Positions 1 through 8,315 are shown, numbered from the stretch's first letter. The stretch: DNA of 16,684 nucleotides from Chromera velia (GCA_018398765.1 JAHBMJ010005061.1:57012-73695); one strand, 5' to 3'. Notes: generated by a model from the sequence alone, not told the origin. A program made the numbers and translations.

Positions 1-2
1 CG

Positions 3-509
3 CCAGAGACACAAGGAGGACCGGAACTTCCTTTTGTCCGGGGTCTGCCGATGCCTTTGGCCTCTGCAGAAACATTCGGGCTAGTCGAAGGCCAAGAGGA
101 AAAAGAACCCCCCACAACAGAAATGCAACAGCAGCAGCAGCACGAAAAGGGGCGCATCTGGCACGTGTCTGCTGCCCCTCCTGTCTTCGGCCCTTCTGTG
201 CATCAGGATGGGGCTGCCCGCACGTCGACAGCAGCAGAAGGGGGGGACGGTACTCCTGCCGTCTCTATCCAGGATCATGTGGGGTGTCCACAGAGAAACT
301 CGGGCACTGCCGCAGATCAGGCAGCGGGCCCGCCCCCGAGTTTGTTCCCTCCAGTCCCCCAATCTGCCCCTCCATCGGCTGCTTCATGGGTTGTCGGACC
401 GGGGAGTGATGTGCTTGAGCGTGATGTGAGTCATGAAGCACAGGGGGACGGTGGGGGGGAGAGCTACCCGGCAGATGGCTGTGGGACGGAGGAGAATCCA
501 GTTGTATAG
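3..509 (+). CDS. C-terminal exon of an unknown gene (5' end outside window)
   Basis: The frame is open from the first complete codon (position 3) to a TAG at 507-509, so this is probably a last exon continuing from outside the window rather than a gene starting at the first ATG (51). The ~168-residue product has low complexity. It contains a five-glutamine run (about residue 43), Pro/Ala-rich and Gly-rich segments, acidic residues near the start and an acidic end (TEENPVV). No conserved domain, signal peptide or membrane segment is visible. Base composition is clearly more GC-rich than the sequence after the stop, which turns T-rich like a 3' UTR. Function is unknown; a chance open frame in GC-rich DNA is possible. 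Confidence 0.4.
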   Translation, partial: PETQGGPELPFVRGLPMPLASAETFGLVEGQEEKEPPTTEMQQQQQHEKGRIWHVSAAPPVFGPSVHQDGAARTSTAAEGGDGTPAVSIQDHVGCPQRNSGTAADQAAGPPPSLFPPVPQSAPPSAASWVVGPGSDVLERDVSHEAQGDGGGESYPADGCGTEENPVV

Positions 510-1117
510 GCCGTGAGGAAATTCGGCATGCAGGCGGAGGAGCTTGCTTGTTTCTCTTTTTTCGTCTTAGTTCTTTGTGTATGTACGTGTGTTCGTGGTG
601 TCGTCCTGAGAATATTCCTTTGGTCTCAGGCGAGACGTGGGGCCATTCTAGCCCCCCTTATTTCTCCTAAATGCACGTTTTTTTCTTGAATGTTCATTTT
701 CATCGTCGCCCAGTCTTCTTGTATGTGTTCATTTTCGTTGCCTTTCTGCTAGCTTCTTTCTCTGTTCTTTGAATGTGTACAACACAAGTCTGCTGGGGCC
801 GTCTGCCTCTCTTATTTCACCGGTTGCCGTTGCTGTGCGTGGCGAATGGTTGCGTCCCGTCTCCCATGCAGAGAACGTAAACAGAACGACGCGAATTGCA
901 CAAAAGGAGTGCATGGTCGAGCGATTGATTGGCAGAAGCAAGATGAGGCTCTGCGTCTGCAAGAACGCTCGGAGGGTGCTGGCAAACACAATTAAATTAT
1001 CTTGTGGTTTTTAGCTTCAGTGAGAACATGAATGGTTGCATGCATGGTGTCTTTCTGGAGGAGAGAGACCCTTCCGTTCTTCGGGTTCGTTTTCTGTCAT
1101 CGACCATGGTCGTTCAG
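510..1117. other. 3' flank / intergenic, no supported gene
   Basis: This 600-base stretch follows the stop of the first exon. It starts T-rich on the plus strand, as expected for a 3' UTR. Short open frames exist on both strands (for example 769-1014 plus and 729-989 minus), but they overlap each other and show no recognisable motif. It ends at the target site of the hAT element. Confidence 0.5.
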
Positions 1118-1125
1118 CGTGCGAT
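1118..1125. repeat. Left target-site duplication of hAT copy 1
   Basis: CGTGCGAT directly before the element is matched by CATGCGAT directly after it (2044-2051), seven of eight bases. An 8-bp duplication is the known hallmark of hAT insertion. The single mismatch is a transition. Confidence 0.75.
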
Positions 1126-1539
1126 TAGTGACCATGTTTGATTTGATTTGATTTGATTTGATTTGAGGTAGGGCTTAAGCTCAAATCAAATATCCAGTCA
1201 GGGAGGACCTAGTGTTTAAAGACCTATCAAATACGATCAAATATTTGATCAATATGACTTTCAACCTCAAATATGAAGGTCCCGAAAAAACTTTTGCAAG
1301 TACCGATCCGTCACGCATGCTGATTCAAATGAAAAAACCTAAATCTTGATGGTTTGCTCTCAAAAAAAAAACGTTTTGAGCTGCACTGAAATTGACGTTT
1401 CACCCCCTTTTACTTCATGCAGAGGTAAACCGATCAGCTGAACGTTTTCCCGAACAGCTGTGTTGACTTTTCTGGTGCTGGAACATCTTTTACGGCCCCC
1501 TTTTTGAGCGTCTGCAAACATTTTACACCCCGTAAAGAT

Positions 1540-1773
1540 ATGTCACACAATCCGACAGGGTCGAACAGGAAGAAGGAGACATTTGTTTTTAGAGCCGGGT
1601 ACGCAAAAAAAATATGGTCCGTGCAAAAGGGGGCAAATATGATTCAGTGTCAGGTGAAAATACAAGAAGCCGAGGGGGAAGGAGAAACTATTTGTGGTTG
1701 TGAGTATGCAGCAGCGGCAACCAGTTCTTTTCAAACCCACCTCATCAATCAGCATGGCTTAAAAGCTGGTTAA
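1540..1773 (+). pseudogene. BED zinc-finger N-terminus of hAT transposase (truncated)
   Basis: Reading from ATG 1540 (MSHNPTG), the frame encodes an aromatic residue in KKIWSVQ, then IQCQV, then GCEY, then HLINQH. These are the conserved W, the cysteines and the terminal histidines in the order of a BED-type DNA-binding zinc finger. Such fingers sit at the N-terminus of many hAT transposases and bind element ends. The frame stops at 1771-1773, just after the first internal deletion, because the deletion shifted the downstream transposase out of frame. The open frame extends upstream to 1504 without an ATG, so 1540 is the preferred start. All finger residues are present, so this copy could still encode an isolated DNA-binding domain. 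Confidence 0.7.
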
Positions 1774-1921
1774 GGCACTGGACCCCCGCTATGATCTCCC
1801 GTCTGTGGAGAAGGTGCAGAGACTTCTGCTCCCAACACTGAAGAACGAGATTATTCTGTCAATCAAAGACAGGTTGAGAAAAGCAGCGACCCGACGAGTG
1901 TCGATCACCCTAAGACAGTAA
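1766..1921 (+). pseudogene. Residual hAT transposase segment before the catalytic core
   Basis: In a frame different from the BED finger, this segment encodes VKALDPRYDLPS, then a stretch ending RRVSITL, then a stop at 1919-1921. The same residues occur in the copy at 15331 (16219 onward). At the end, VSITL is the beginning of the hAT motif surrounding the first catalytic aspartate, but sequence is lost immediately after it. This copy retains a serine codon (TCA) where the copy at 15331 has TGA, and it lacks the one-base deletion seen there, so it preserves the more ancestral reading frame here. Confidence 0.65.
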
Positions 1922-2043
1922 GTCAGTGACTCAGTGAGGAACCCTAAGAGGTTAACCTCAAATCTTATCTCAAATATCAAATATTTGAGGTTAAAGCTCA
2001 AATCAAATCAAATCAAATATAATCAAATCAAACATGGTCACTA

Positions 2044-2051
2044 CATGCGAT
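2044..2051. repeat. Right target-site duplication of hAT copy 1
   Basis: CATGCGAT follows the terminal CACTA directly. It matches the left flank (1118-1125) at seven of eight positions. Confidence 0.75.
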
Positions 2052-2904
2052 AAGGTGTTTGCCATTTCTGTATAGATTTATGCAACCGTTGTTGACATGG
2101 TTTTTGACCTCTCGCTTCGACTCTTTTATTGGTTAATTCACCCCAACACTCTTCTTTGGCATCTTTGCTGGCTTTCTTCAAGAAATACCTTGAATTTTTA
2201 GTGCGTAGGTACATTGTACATTGTAACAGCCTGAGTACAGATACTGTCATATATATACACGAAAGACAGAAAGTAACAGTCTTAGTAACTCAATATGACT
2301 CAACTACTATATCTGAATTATGGTCGTGCATAAGTTATTCTATGGCAATAATTGATTCAATTCTAGATTCAATGGTGTATGACGTGACATATATGGCTAG
2401 AGTGATAGTTTACTCTCATAACCGAAATTCGAGTTCAAACTTTTGAACTGTAGTCTTAATTAATTGACTTCTTGAAACACTGTTCCACATTTATTCTAAA
2501 CTTTCGGCGTATAAACGTTATAAAGTCTAGTATAAAGTTTAATTACTGCTTACTTAAACTGTTTATATCATATAACACTTCAAGTTTAATTGATATAAGT
2601 GGATCACTAAGTTTAGTACTGAGAGTCTGAGTCCATAATTTAATTCAATGATTAATATATTGAAACGACCTTTAGTTCTTAAACTCTTCATTATTGCATA
2701 TTATTGTACATAGGGTGACAAGAGAGGGAGGACAGGATGGAGCTCTGTATTAGAACGACAATGATGGGGACGATTGTCTACTTTATGTTTATGAACAGGG
2801 TCGCATGTTCATAATCCTCCCTAAGATTCATACCGGTCTCAGGGGAGTAGACAAGTAACACATCCCGTCCCCTTTCTCCTTTCCAATCCCTCGTTCGGGT
2901 CTCA
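2052..2904. other. AT-rich spacer, no confirmed gene
   Basis: This stretch is mostly AT-rich and lacks convincing coding signal. Its first 200 bases hold a minus-strand open frame (2041-2250, Lys/Arg/Gln-rich, with CWGELTNKR and IQKW) that may be the end of a former exon, because it reaches the hAT target site. From about 2250 to 2700 the sequence is rich in TA and TAAT runs with no recognisable element ends. The last 200 bases become more balanced as the gag-like ORF on the minus strand approaches. Confidence 0.4.
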
Positions 2905-2922
2905 TTGGCGCTCAGGTTTCAT

Positions 2923-3663
2923 TCAGCAGCTCAGTGCTTGTCCTACTTCACAAAATTTCTTTCTTCCCTGCGGCTGGTTCTGATGAGGCTTTGTCTGTGC
3001 ATTGGTGAGAGGAACATTTGCTGCAGGCGGGTTCTGATTTCCACCTGCATGGCCATGTTCTCTCATCGTGCGATTCATGTACTGGTGGATACGTGTGATA
3101 GCTAGCGTGCTCGTCTCATTCAAGACAGCCTGAAGATCAGGTCCAGGTTTAGACACCGATGCACCACATTCTCTCATTATTCTGTTCACATTGTTTACGA
3201 ACCAGGGGTAATATGTGAGGCCCTGTTCAATGTCTATCGGAACAGAAGCAAAAGTGAGAGTGTTCGTGCGCAACCATGCTCTGCATTCTCTGTCACTGAG
3301 TGCGGTGTCGAACATGACCTGTTCATGGTATCTTTGCAGAGCATCAGAGGCATGTTTATGCACATCGTCATCCAGACCGGCAGCAACAGTTACACTGTTG
3401 CAAAGAACACATGCAGAGATGGTCGCCGAGGGACTCCAAACAGGAGCAGACGACAGGAGAGGACGCAGTTCAAGGCGTAGAGTGGAAGTGTCAGGGAGAA
3501 TATGTTTGGTCAAGAATTTCATTTGTGACTCCACTTCTCTGTCAAGACGAAGAGCATATTTTTGGAGAGACTCTCCTTTCCATCGACGTACCTTCATCAT
3601 GATTTCGACAGGTCGCAGCAAGAGAAGATCGAAGGCGTACCCCTCACTCCAATGGACGTACAC
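2923..3663 (-). CDS. Gag-like protein, partial (retrotransposon remnant)
   Basis: A 246-residue frame on the minus strand. The nominal start is a GTG. The first methionines in frame are the MM pair at residues 22-23, and upstream in frame is a TGA, so the true start or an upstream exon is uncertain. Residues ~25-50 include RRWKGESLQKYALRLDREVE, which resembles the helical 'ES-x-x-x-Y-A-x-R-L' region common to LTR-retrotransposon Gag proteins. The C-terminal third is polar and Asn/Gln/Pro-rich (GGNQNPPAANVPLTN) and ends in a basic GRKKFCEVGQALSC, which has two cysteines but no complete CCHC knuckle. No protease, reverse transcriptase or integrase follows downstream (toward 2052), and I cannot find paired LTRs. 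The composition is clearly more gene-like than the AT-rich spacer next to it. Gag identity is an inference from the motif; a host protein is the alternative. Confidence 0.45.
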   Translation of the reverse strand: MYVHWSEGYAFDLLLLRPVEIMMKVRRWKGESLQKYALRLDREVESQMKFLTKHILPDTSTLRLELRPLLSSAPVWSPSATISACVLCNSVTVAAGLDDDVHKHASDALQRYHEQVMFDTALSDRECRAWLRTNTLTFASVPIDIEQGLTYYPWFVNNVNRIMRECGASVSKPGPDLQAVLNETSTLAITRIHQYMNRTMREHGHAGGNQNPPAANVPLTNAQTKPHQNQPQGRKKFCEVGQALSC

Positions 3664-3678
3664 GCCGCATGCCTTTCG
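3643..3678. repeat. Copy 1 of a diverged direct repeat
   Basis: Begins CTCACTCCAATGGAC and ends GCATGCCTTTCG. It is matched at 4205-4236 by CTCACTTCAATGGAC ... GCATGCTTTTCG, with a 4-base gap. Similar A/G-rich sequence (GGAGAGGA type) follows each copy at a comparable distance, suggesting an old duplication of a larger block. Confidence 0.45.
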
Positions 3679-3717
3679 TCATTTACTTCACTTCTGCAGA
3701 CAAGGAGAAACGGACTG

Positions 3718-4440
3718 AGTCTCTTCATTCAGCGGCTCAATCACTGACAGTCCTTGTCCTGCATTATGAACGCGGAGGAGAGGATGGACAAGACCAGGAA
3801 GGCGTCCGTAACGGTGTAGGCGTTGTCGTCGTGGTTGATCGACACATGCAAGGAAAGAGGGGGGAGGAGGGGGAGGAACAAGGACAAACATGCATCGTCT
3901 GTACACATAATCTATGCATAGCAAAAAGAGATGGTGTGACGATACGAAAAAAGGAAGACAATCAAAAACGAAGGGATAATTCAAAAAGGGGCCCTGAGGG
4001 TGTGTATGCGTCCCGTCTGACACGGCCCTTCCCCGGCACCTTCTGTCCTGGGCGAGGCCCAGCAGAACATCCGATTTCGACGATTATTGCGGTACTGGGC
4101 AGGACGATACCGGTTCAGAGCTAAAGTGTCCCCGCACCCCTGATGCCCCGTGATGAGGGAGAAACAGAGAAAATGGTGAACCCTCGGCAATAGTCTCATG
4201 CGGACTCACTTCAATGGACACGTTGCATGCTTTTCGATATGTTTGATCAATTTATATATAGAAAAAAAATACTGAATCTTCATGGAGTCTCCTTCTTGAT
4301 AGCGTCCTTGACTCTCTGCAAGGAGAGGGAGAGGACGGGAGAGGATCAGGGAGGCAGTGAAGTCTTCAATTGATTATATATAAGTAGAGGGAGAATGTGC
4401 AAATACCGTTGGAACAACGAGAAAAGGCGAGTTGCATGCA
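3718..4440. other. Decayed, partly duplicated region without a supported gene
   Basis: Open frames occur on both strands (plus 3669-4124; minus 3688-4023 and 3981-4199), but they overlap and no domain is visible. The purine-rich segments around 3775-3880 and 4318-4360 resemble each other and follow the short direct repeats at 3643 and 4205. The region is best read as old duplicated sequence upstream of the minus-strand gag-like ORF. Confidence 0.35.
4205..4236. repeat. Copy 2 of a diverged direct repeat
   Basis: Partner of 3643-3678, with one 4-base gap and a few transitions. Confidence 0.45.
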
Positions 4441-4764
4441 TCACCTACGTTGATCTGTCGGCTGTCTTTCTTTTTCTGCTTCTGGGACACGCTGGTGTTG
4501 CTCGTTGCTGTCGACTGCATGCTCATGCAGAATGAGACGCTTCTGCATGTGTTTGATGGTTTTTTTGTACGTCTTGGAAGCATCTGACAGGAAGATTGGC
4601 AGCCCCAGACTCATTCGATAGGTTGCCGATGCGTCAGACTCTGGCAGGGGAATCCATTCTCCCTTTTTTTCCTCCTTCCTTCTCTTCTCTTCCTCCTCTA
4701 CTTGCATGAGAGCCTTCACGTTGCACTCACACCCAGGGACACCCTGGGGACAGCTAGGGCTCAA
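4441..4764 (-). pseudogene. Unknown charged protein fragment, contains one unit of a tandem duplication
   Basis: A 107-residue minus-strand frame. It reads PGCECNVKALMQ, then a Glu/Lys-rich coiled-coil-like run (EEEEKRRKEEKKGE), then WIPLPESDASATYRMSLG and a His/Gln/Lys-rich tail. I do not recognise the family. The CECN-to-SLG part is duplicated in tandem just upstream (4777-4900), where the second copy is frameshifted. The fragment is therefore probably part of a formerly longer coding region whose neighbour unit has decayed. No promoter, start context or intron could be assigned. Confidence 0.3.
4602..4738 (-). repeat. Tandem duplication, unit nearer the window start
   Basis: On the minus strand it encodes GCECNVKAL ... 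GEWIPLPESDASATYRMSLG in one frame. It aligns along its length with 4777-4900, with indels in the purine-rich middle. Confidence 0.6.
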
Positions 4765-4776
4765 ACTCTTCCTGCT

Positions 4777-4900
4777 GCCCCTAGATTCATTCTGTAAGCT
4801 GCCGATGCGTTAGGCAGTGGGATCCATTGTCCCATTTCCTCCTCCTTCCTTCTCTTAATTCTGCTTGCTTCAGAGCCTTCAGGTTGCACTCGCACCCAGC
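4777..4900 (-). repeat. Tandem duplication, diverged unit
   Basis: On the minus strand it starts GCECNLKALKQAE and, after a frame change, continues GQWIPLPNASAAYRMNLG, clearly paralogous to the unit at 4602-4738. The required frame change and the stop that follows show this unit is not an intact coding sequence. Confidence 0.6.
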
Positions 4901-4920
4901 ATGCACAATGCATAATTTTC

Positions 4921-4957
4921 TATGCATGTGTTGCATGCAACATGCAACACATGCATA
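4921..4957. repeat. Perfect 17-bp inverted repeat with 3-base loop
   Basis: TATGCATGTGTTGCATG (4921-4937) is followed by CAA and its exact reverse complement CATGCAACACATGCATA (4941-4957). It could form a cruciform or RNA hairpin. It lies in a local cluster of ATGCAT/TGCATGC words. Confidence 0.85.
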
Positions 4958-4960
4958 TAT

Positions 4961-4995
4961 ACGTGTTGCGTATGTGTAGCGTGCATGCAACACGT
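4961..4995. repeat. Second inverted repeat, 9-bp arms
   Basis: ACGTGTTGC (4961-4969) pairs with GCAACACGT (4987-4995) across a 17-base loop. It starts three bases after the larger palindrome and shares its GTGTTGC/GCAACAC core. Confidence 0.7.
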
Positions 4996-5010
4996 ACAAT
5001 GCATGGATCG

Positions 5011-5237
5011 ATATAGAGATTCAGCTATACACAAAATTTGACATTGCCCTTCTGGAACCCGAAGCTCAATGCTCGACCCAACTGACCTGTCCGTTCTAAA
5101 CGAAAGGCGCTAAAGGCACACAAATTCATGCATTTGAGCGTGAAATCCGCTTCCATTGAAAGGCTCAGATGAGGCGTAAGCGGCAATCAAAGTTTCCTTC
5201 AGGCAAGAGCTGAAGGGCTTCGAGCTTCTGTTGAGCC
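5011..5237. other. Probable upstream region of the ricin/discoidin pseudogene
   Basis: No coding signal. It lies between the palindrome cluster and the putative start codon at 5238, so it should contain any former promoter and 5' UTR. No clear TATA box or initiator stands out. Confidence 0.3.
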
Positions 5238-7202
5238 ATGAATCGGTGCTTCCTGCTCTCGGTTCTCCTGAGCTTGGTCGGCAGCTGGAAGCACTTCGGA
5301 GTTTGCGGACACTGACACAGGACCGGTCAGCAGCTTCACATCTGTGGAGAAGTGCTCCTCATTGTTTGGGTCGCCCGACCTCTATTCCATCCCAACTGCC
5401 ACTCTCTTCACTTTCAGGCTGCTTCGTCTTTCATCAATACCACGGATTCACGCCATCCTACGCCCACGAGCTCAATGCCAAGAATACGATTACTCCAAAA
5501 ACAGAGTACTGGTTCGTGCATCTCTTACATGGGCGTTGGCAATGTCTTCAAAAGACCAAGATTGCCGCAAGTTTTGCTTCCTTTATTGGAACCTTTCAGG
5601 TGCTCCGATGCCGTCCATTGATCCCATGAGTGGCACCCTGGAAGCGAAACGGTACGCATCGTCCGATCGGACAGCCTCGGCCATCAAAGACGCGTTCTTG
5701 AAAACGAACTTTTCAACGTTTGCGGGAGAGTTGCTGGAATTCGGGTCTCTTGGGTAAGTCGATGTGACTGTGGCCTTGCTTGGGAAATGTCGAAAAATGT
5801 GAAGTCGCTGTGTAATTCGGATGTCCCGTTGTTTCAGGTGTATGCACCTCGCCTCGTCAAAATCATTGCCTACCCAGTCAATTCGGATACGCCCATTATC
5901 GCGAAGGACTGGACAAACATTGGTAGGACGGACAAAAGGCAAACATGTTCATGGAAAAATTGACATGAAAGATCCTCAGTGAGGGCCACTTCGGGGGGCC
6001 TGTGAACATGATTGTCGCCGGAAACTCGAGCGATGAAGCGCTCTGCTTCCAAGTCGCTGGCAGAAAGAGCAACATTGAAGGGACTCGGTTGGAACTTGAC
6101 TGTTGCACGGCGGTGAGTTCTGCTTGATCCCGTGGAATGGCACTTGCTTCATCACTTGCTCACTCAGTGTGCTCATCTTTCTATCCGTGATCCCAGGCAA
6201 TGGCTGCTGGAGATGGACGCGAACTCTTCAAGTTCACGCACACAAACCAGATTCAAGCAGTGCGCTGGGACCCACCTCTTTGCGTTACAGTGCCCTCTGG
6301 AAACGCACTGGGTGGATGGCGAGAAACTTGTGCTGCAAATTAAGCTCCCTTGCTGCCCTCCGGGAGAACGACGGCCGTTCGTCTATCAAGGTTGGTTCCT
6401 GCGAAAGGCTCCACAAGCTGAAGTCTCGAACTCTATGTAGCTTCATGGAGCCTGCGCGGCCGTGCATGCTGCTTTTTCTCAGCTCGATCCCACAAACCAG
6501 CTCCGTCTGCTGTCCGCTGATGGCTGAATGTGCCTCAGGCAGCGAGGACTCAAGGAGGGATTTCTGGATCTGGACGAAGGAAAAAAGGCCACTGCCGACT
6601 CTTCTGCAGAGGGGCACGGCCCTGAAAATGCTCTTGACGGCAAAGACACCTAGTGGGCTTCTGGCCTGCTGGATTCGGACTAGCGTTCGCTCCCGTGTGG
6701 AAATGACAGTGGACCTCCAGAATGGTAGGGACTCATATCAGAATTCCCTTCAGTCAGCCGTCTGGACGTTCACTGTGACCTTCACCTTGATGTTGCTTTC
6801 AGGGCAAGGTCACTCCGTTTCTCACGCGGTGATTCATTGGGAATTCCCTCCCCAGGCTCCCCTCGCTGATGCTCTGTACACATCTGAGGATGGAGTCATC
6901 TGGGAGAAGAAAGTCTCGGTTCAGTCAAATCCCCTGAATGTCACGTCGGATGATCTCGGTCAGTCTGTCTGCCAGCGTGTCTCGCTGTTTGCCTGATTAT
7001 CTTTCTGTCAACAGCTACATGGGTCTTTCAATCTTTTGTCCATCATCATATCAGGTGGTGAAGCGACCAACATGGTGAATTAAAGTGGTCATTCGGACGA
7101 TTTGGCTTCGCTTTCCTCTACGGCATCAAGAACTTGAAGGTCTTGAGCAACCAATTGCAAACAGTCATTGAGCCGTGCAAAAGTGAGGCAGGAATGCAGC
7201 CT
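5238..7202 (+). pseudogene. CCp-like multidomain lectin/adhesin pseudogene (ricin-type + F5/8C discoidin)
   Basis: ATG 5238 begins a signal-peptide-like stretch (MNRCFLLSVLLSLVGS), suggesting a secreted or surface protein, but TGA follows at 5313. Good GT..AG introns can be placed at 5754-5837, 5923-5979, 6113-6196, 6391-6482, 6725-6802 and 6959-7054. Ricin-type beta-trefoil signatures follow: EALCFQVAG, GTRLELDCC, then LFKFTHTNQIQAV with PLCVTVPSG (about 6038-6294), and a further unit GEKLVLQ ... RRPFVYQ in another frame. The F5/8C (discoidin) domain starts GHGPENALDGKDT/stop/WASG (6612-6665) and continues VEMTVDLQNG, AVIHWEF, SEDGVIWEKK and FAFLYGIKNLKVLS (to 7202). In-frame stops lie at 6341, 6525, 6651 and 6684, and frame changes are needed in several exons. 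Ricin plus discoidin is characteristic of apicomplexan CCp/LCCL proteins; no LCCL module is present, as the sequence turns AT-rich after 7250. The domain calls are firm; family membership is inferred. Confidence 0.75.
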
Positions 7203-7321
7203 GTGAGTCGCTACCAGGGCGAAGATGGTCCAGTCCATCGATACTGACTTAACAAACGTTAACTAATAGTAACTAATAGTTATTAATTCATTTATTTTGT
7301 TAGTTAGAGGATGCCCGGGGG

Positions 7322-7329
7322 GGCCTCAC
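7322..7329. repeat. Left target-site duplication of hAT copy 2
   Basis: GGCCTCAC before the element is repeated exactly at 8455-8462 after it: a perfect 8-bp hAT-type duplication. Confidence 0.9.
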
Positions 7330-7650
7330 TAGTGACCATGTTTGATTTGATTTGATTTGATTTGAGGTAGGGCTTAAACTCAAATCAAATATCCAGTCAG
7401 GGAGGACCTAGTGTTTAAAGACCTATCAAAATACGATCAAATATTTGATCAATATGACTTTCAACCTCAAATATGAAGGTCCCGAAAAAACTTTTGCAAG
7501 TACCGATCCGTCACGTATGCTAGCACGTATGCTGATTCAAATAAAAAATTTCAGAAAAAACCTAAATCTTGATGGTTTGCTCTCAATGCCCCTGACCCCG
7601 AGCGTCGAAAGGCTGCGACCACATTCCCTGTCAGTGTGGAGCAGTTCTAG

Positions 7651-8043
7651 AAAGGCAAGGGAAAAGGCAACGGGGGGGCTGCTGATAGTGCTGGAGGGGG
7701 GGCCGCTCCTGCAGGGCCCGGCAGGAGGACCAATTTAAAACCAAAGGAGGCGGCCGCAGACACAAATACTGAGAAGGCTGGGGGGAAACTTCCCCCTCCT
7801 GAGAAAGTCATCACTCTGAGTGAGGAAGGCTACCGACCTCTCTATATTTACCTCCAACACAAGGGACTTGTTGTCAGCCCTGGCGCGGCACAGAGGGTAG
7901 CCGAACCGAATAGAAGCCCAGGAGCACCCACTCCTGGAAAGCCGAAAAGCCAAAGAAAAAGCTCTCAGCAGCTCCCACCACCGATCGATTTGATTCACAT
8001 TGAAGAAAATGATCATGAAGAAGAGGAAAAGGAAGTGCCATAA
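7651..8043 (+). CDS. Captured ORF fragment inside hAT copy 2, unknown function
   Basis: The frame runs 130 codons from just after a TAG (7648-7650) to TAA at 8041-8043. The same frame is also open before that TAG, from 7573, reading PDPERRKAATTF ... VEQF, so the TAG probably interrupts a longer captured exon. No ATG is available near the start. The product begins basic and Gly/Ala-rich (KGKGKGNGGAADSAGGG). It then has a more ordered segment (EKVITLSEEGYRPLYIYLQ), a Pro/Ser/Lys-rich stretch, and a very acidic end (HIEENDHEEEEKEVP). I recognise no family. The open frame, GC-rich composition unlike the AT-rich element ends, and stop codon suggest a copied C-terminal exon of a host gene. Confidence 0.5.
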   Translation, partial: KGKGKGNGGAADSAGGGAAPAGPGRRTNLKPKEAAADTNTEKAGGKLPPPEKVITLSEEGYRPLYIYLQHKGLVVSPGAAQRVAEPNRSPGAPTPGKPKSQRKSSQQLPPPIDLIHIEENDHEEEEKEVP

Positions 8044-8315
8044 AGCTGAGTGATTGTCACCTCAATGTTGGTACGTGCTCTAACTTTATCGTATCAACAA
8101 AAAGTCATATGCAATTTCAAATCTATAAATTTTATGTTCTTAATCTGTATTAGTACTAGAGTGAGTCTCAGTGACTAGTGTATATACACTGCCACAAAGG
8201 CATGTTTTTTTTACAGAACTGATAAGTTATAATTATACATATATTTTTTTAAATTTTTGAAACACACATCAGAAATGTTCTGATAACTATTGTCATGAGA
8301 AAAATGATCAGAGTG
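8044..8315 (+). other. AT-rich filler of hAT copy 2 after the captured ORF
   Basis: This sequence is present in neither hAT copy 1 nor the visible part of copy 3. It directly follows the stop of the captured ORF and is AT-rich, which would suit a captured 3' UTR/intergenic piece. No other feature is seen. Confidence 0.4.

Larger units (their letters stand above)
1126..2043 (+). mobile_element. hAT DNA transposon copy 1, internally deleted, complete ends
   Basis: The 918-bp element is bounded by terminal inverted repeats: TAGTGACCATGTTTGATTTG at the left and its reverse complement, ending CATGGTCACTA, at the right. The left TIR runs into an array of six TTTGA pentamers, and the right end carries the complementary ATCAA-type array. 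A perfect palindrome GATCAAATATTTGATC lies subterminally. The interior encodes a BED-type zinc finger and a short stretch of hAT transposase. Comparison with the copy at 15331 shows two internal deletions: about 240 bp after the BED finger, and everything from the first catalytic region to the 3' subterminal sequence. It could only move if transposase were supplied in trans. The 8-bp flanking duplication confirms real insertion boundaries. Confidence 0.85.

Noticed and set aside
3669-4124. 151-codon plus-strand ORF
   Set aside because: Overlaps the 5' side of the minus-strand gag-like ORF and competing minus frames. Its Val/Gly/Arg-rich product shows no domain, and composition skew explains the openness.
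6103-6996. 297-codon uninterrupted plus-strand ORF as an independent gene
   Set aside because: It runs straight through introns of the ricin/discoidin pseudogene and matches the discoidin frame only in its last third. Much of the rest is an off-frame reading of real domain sequence.
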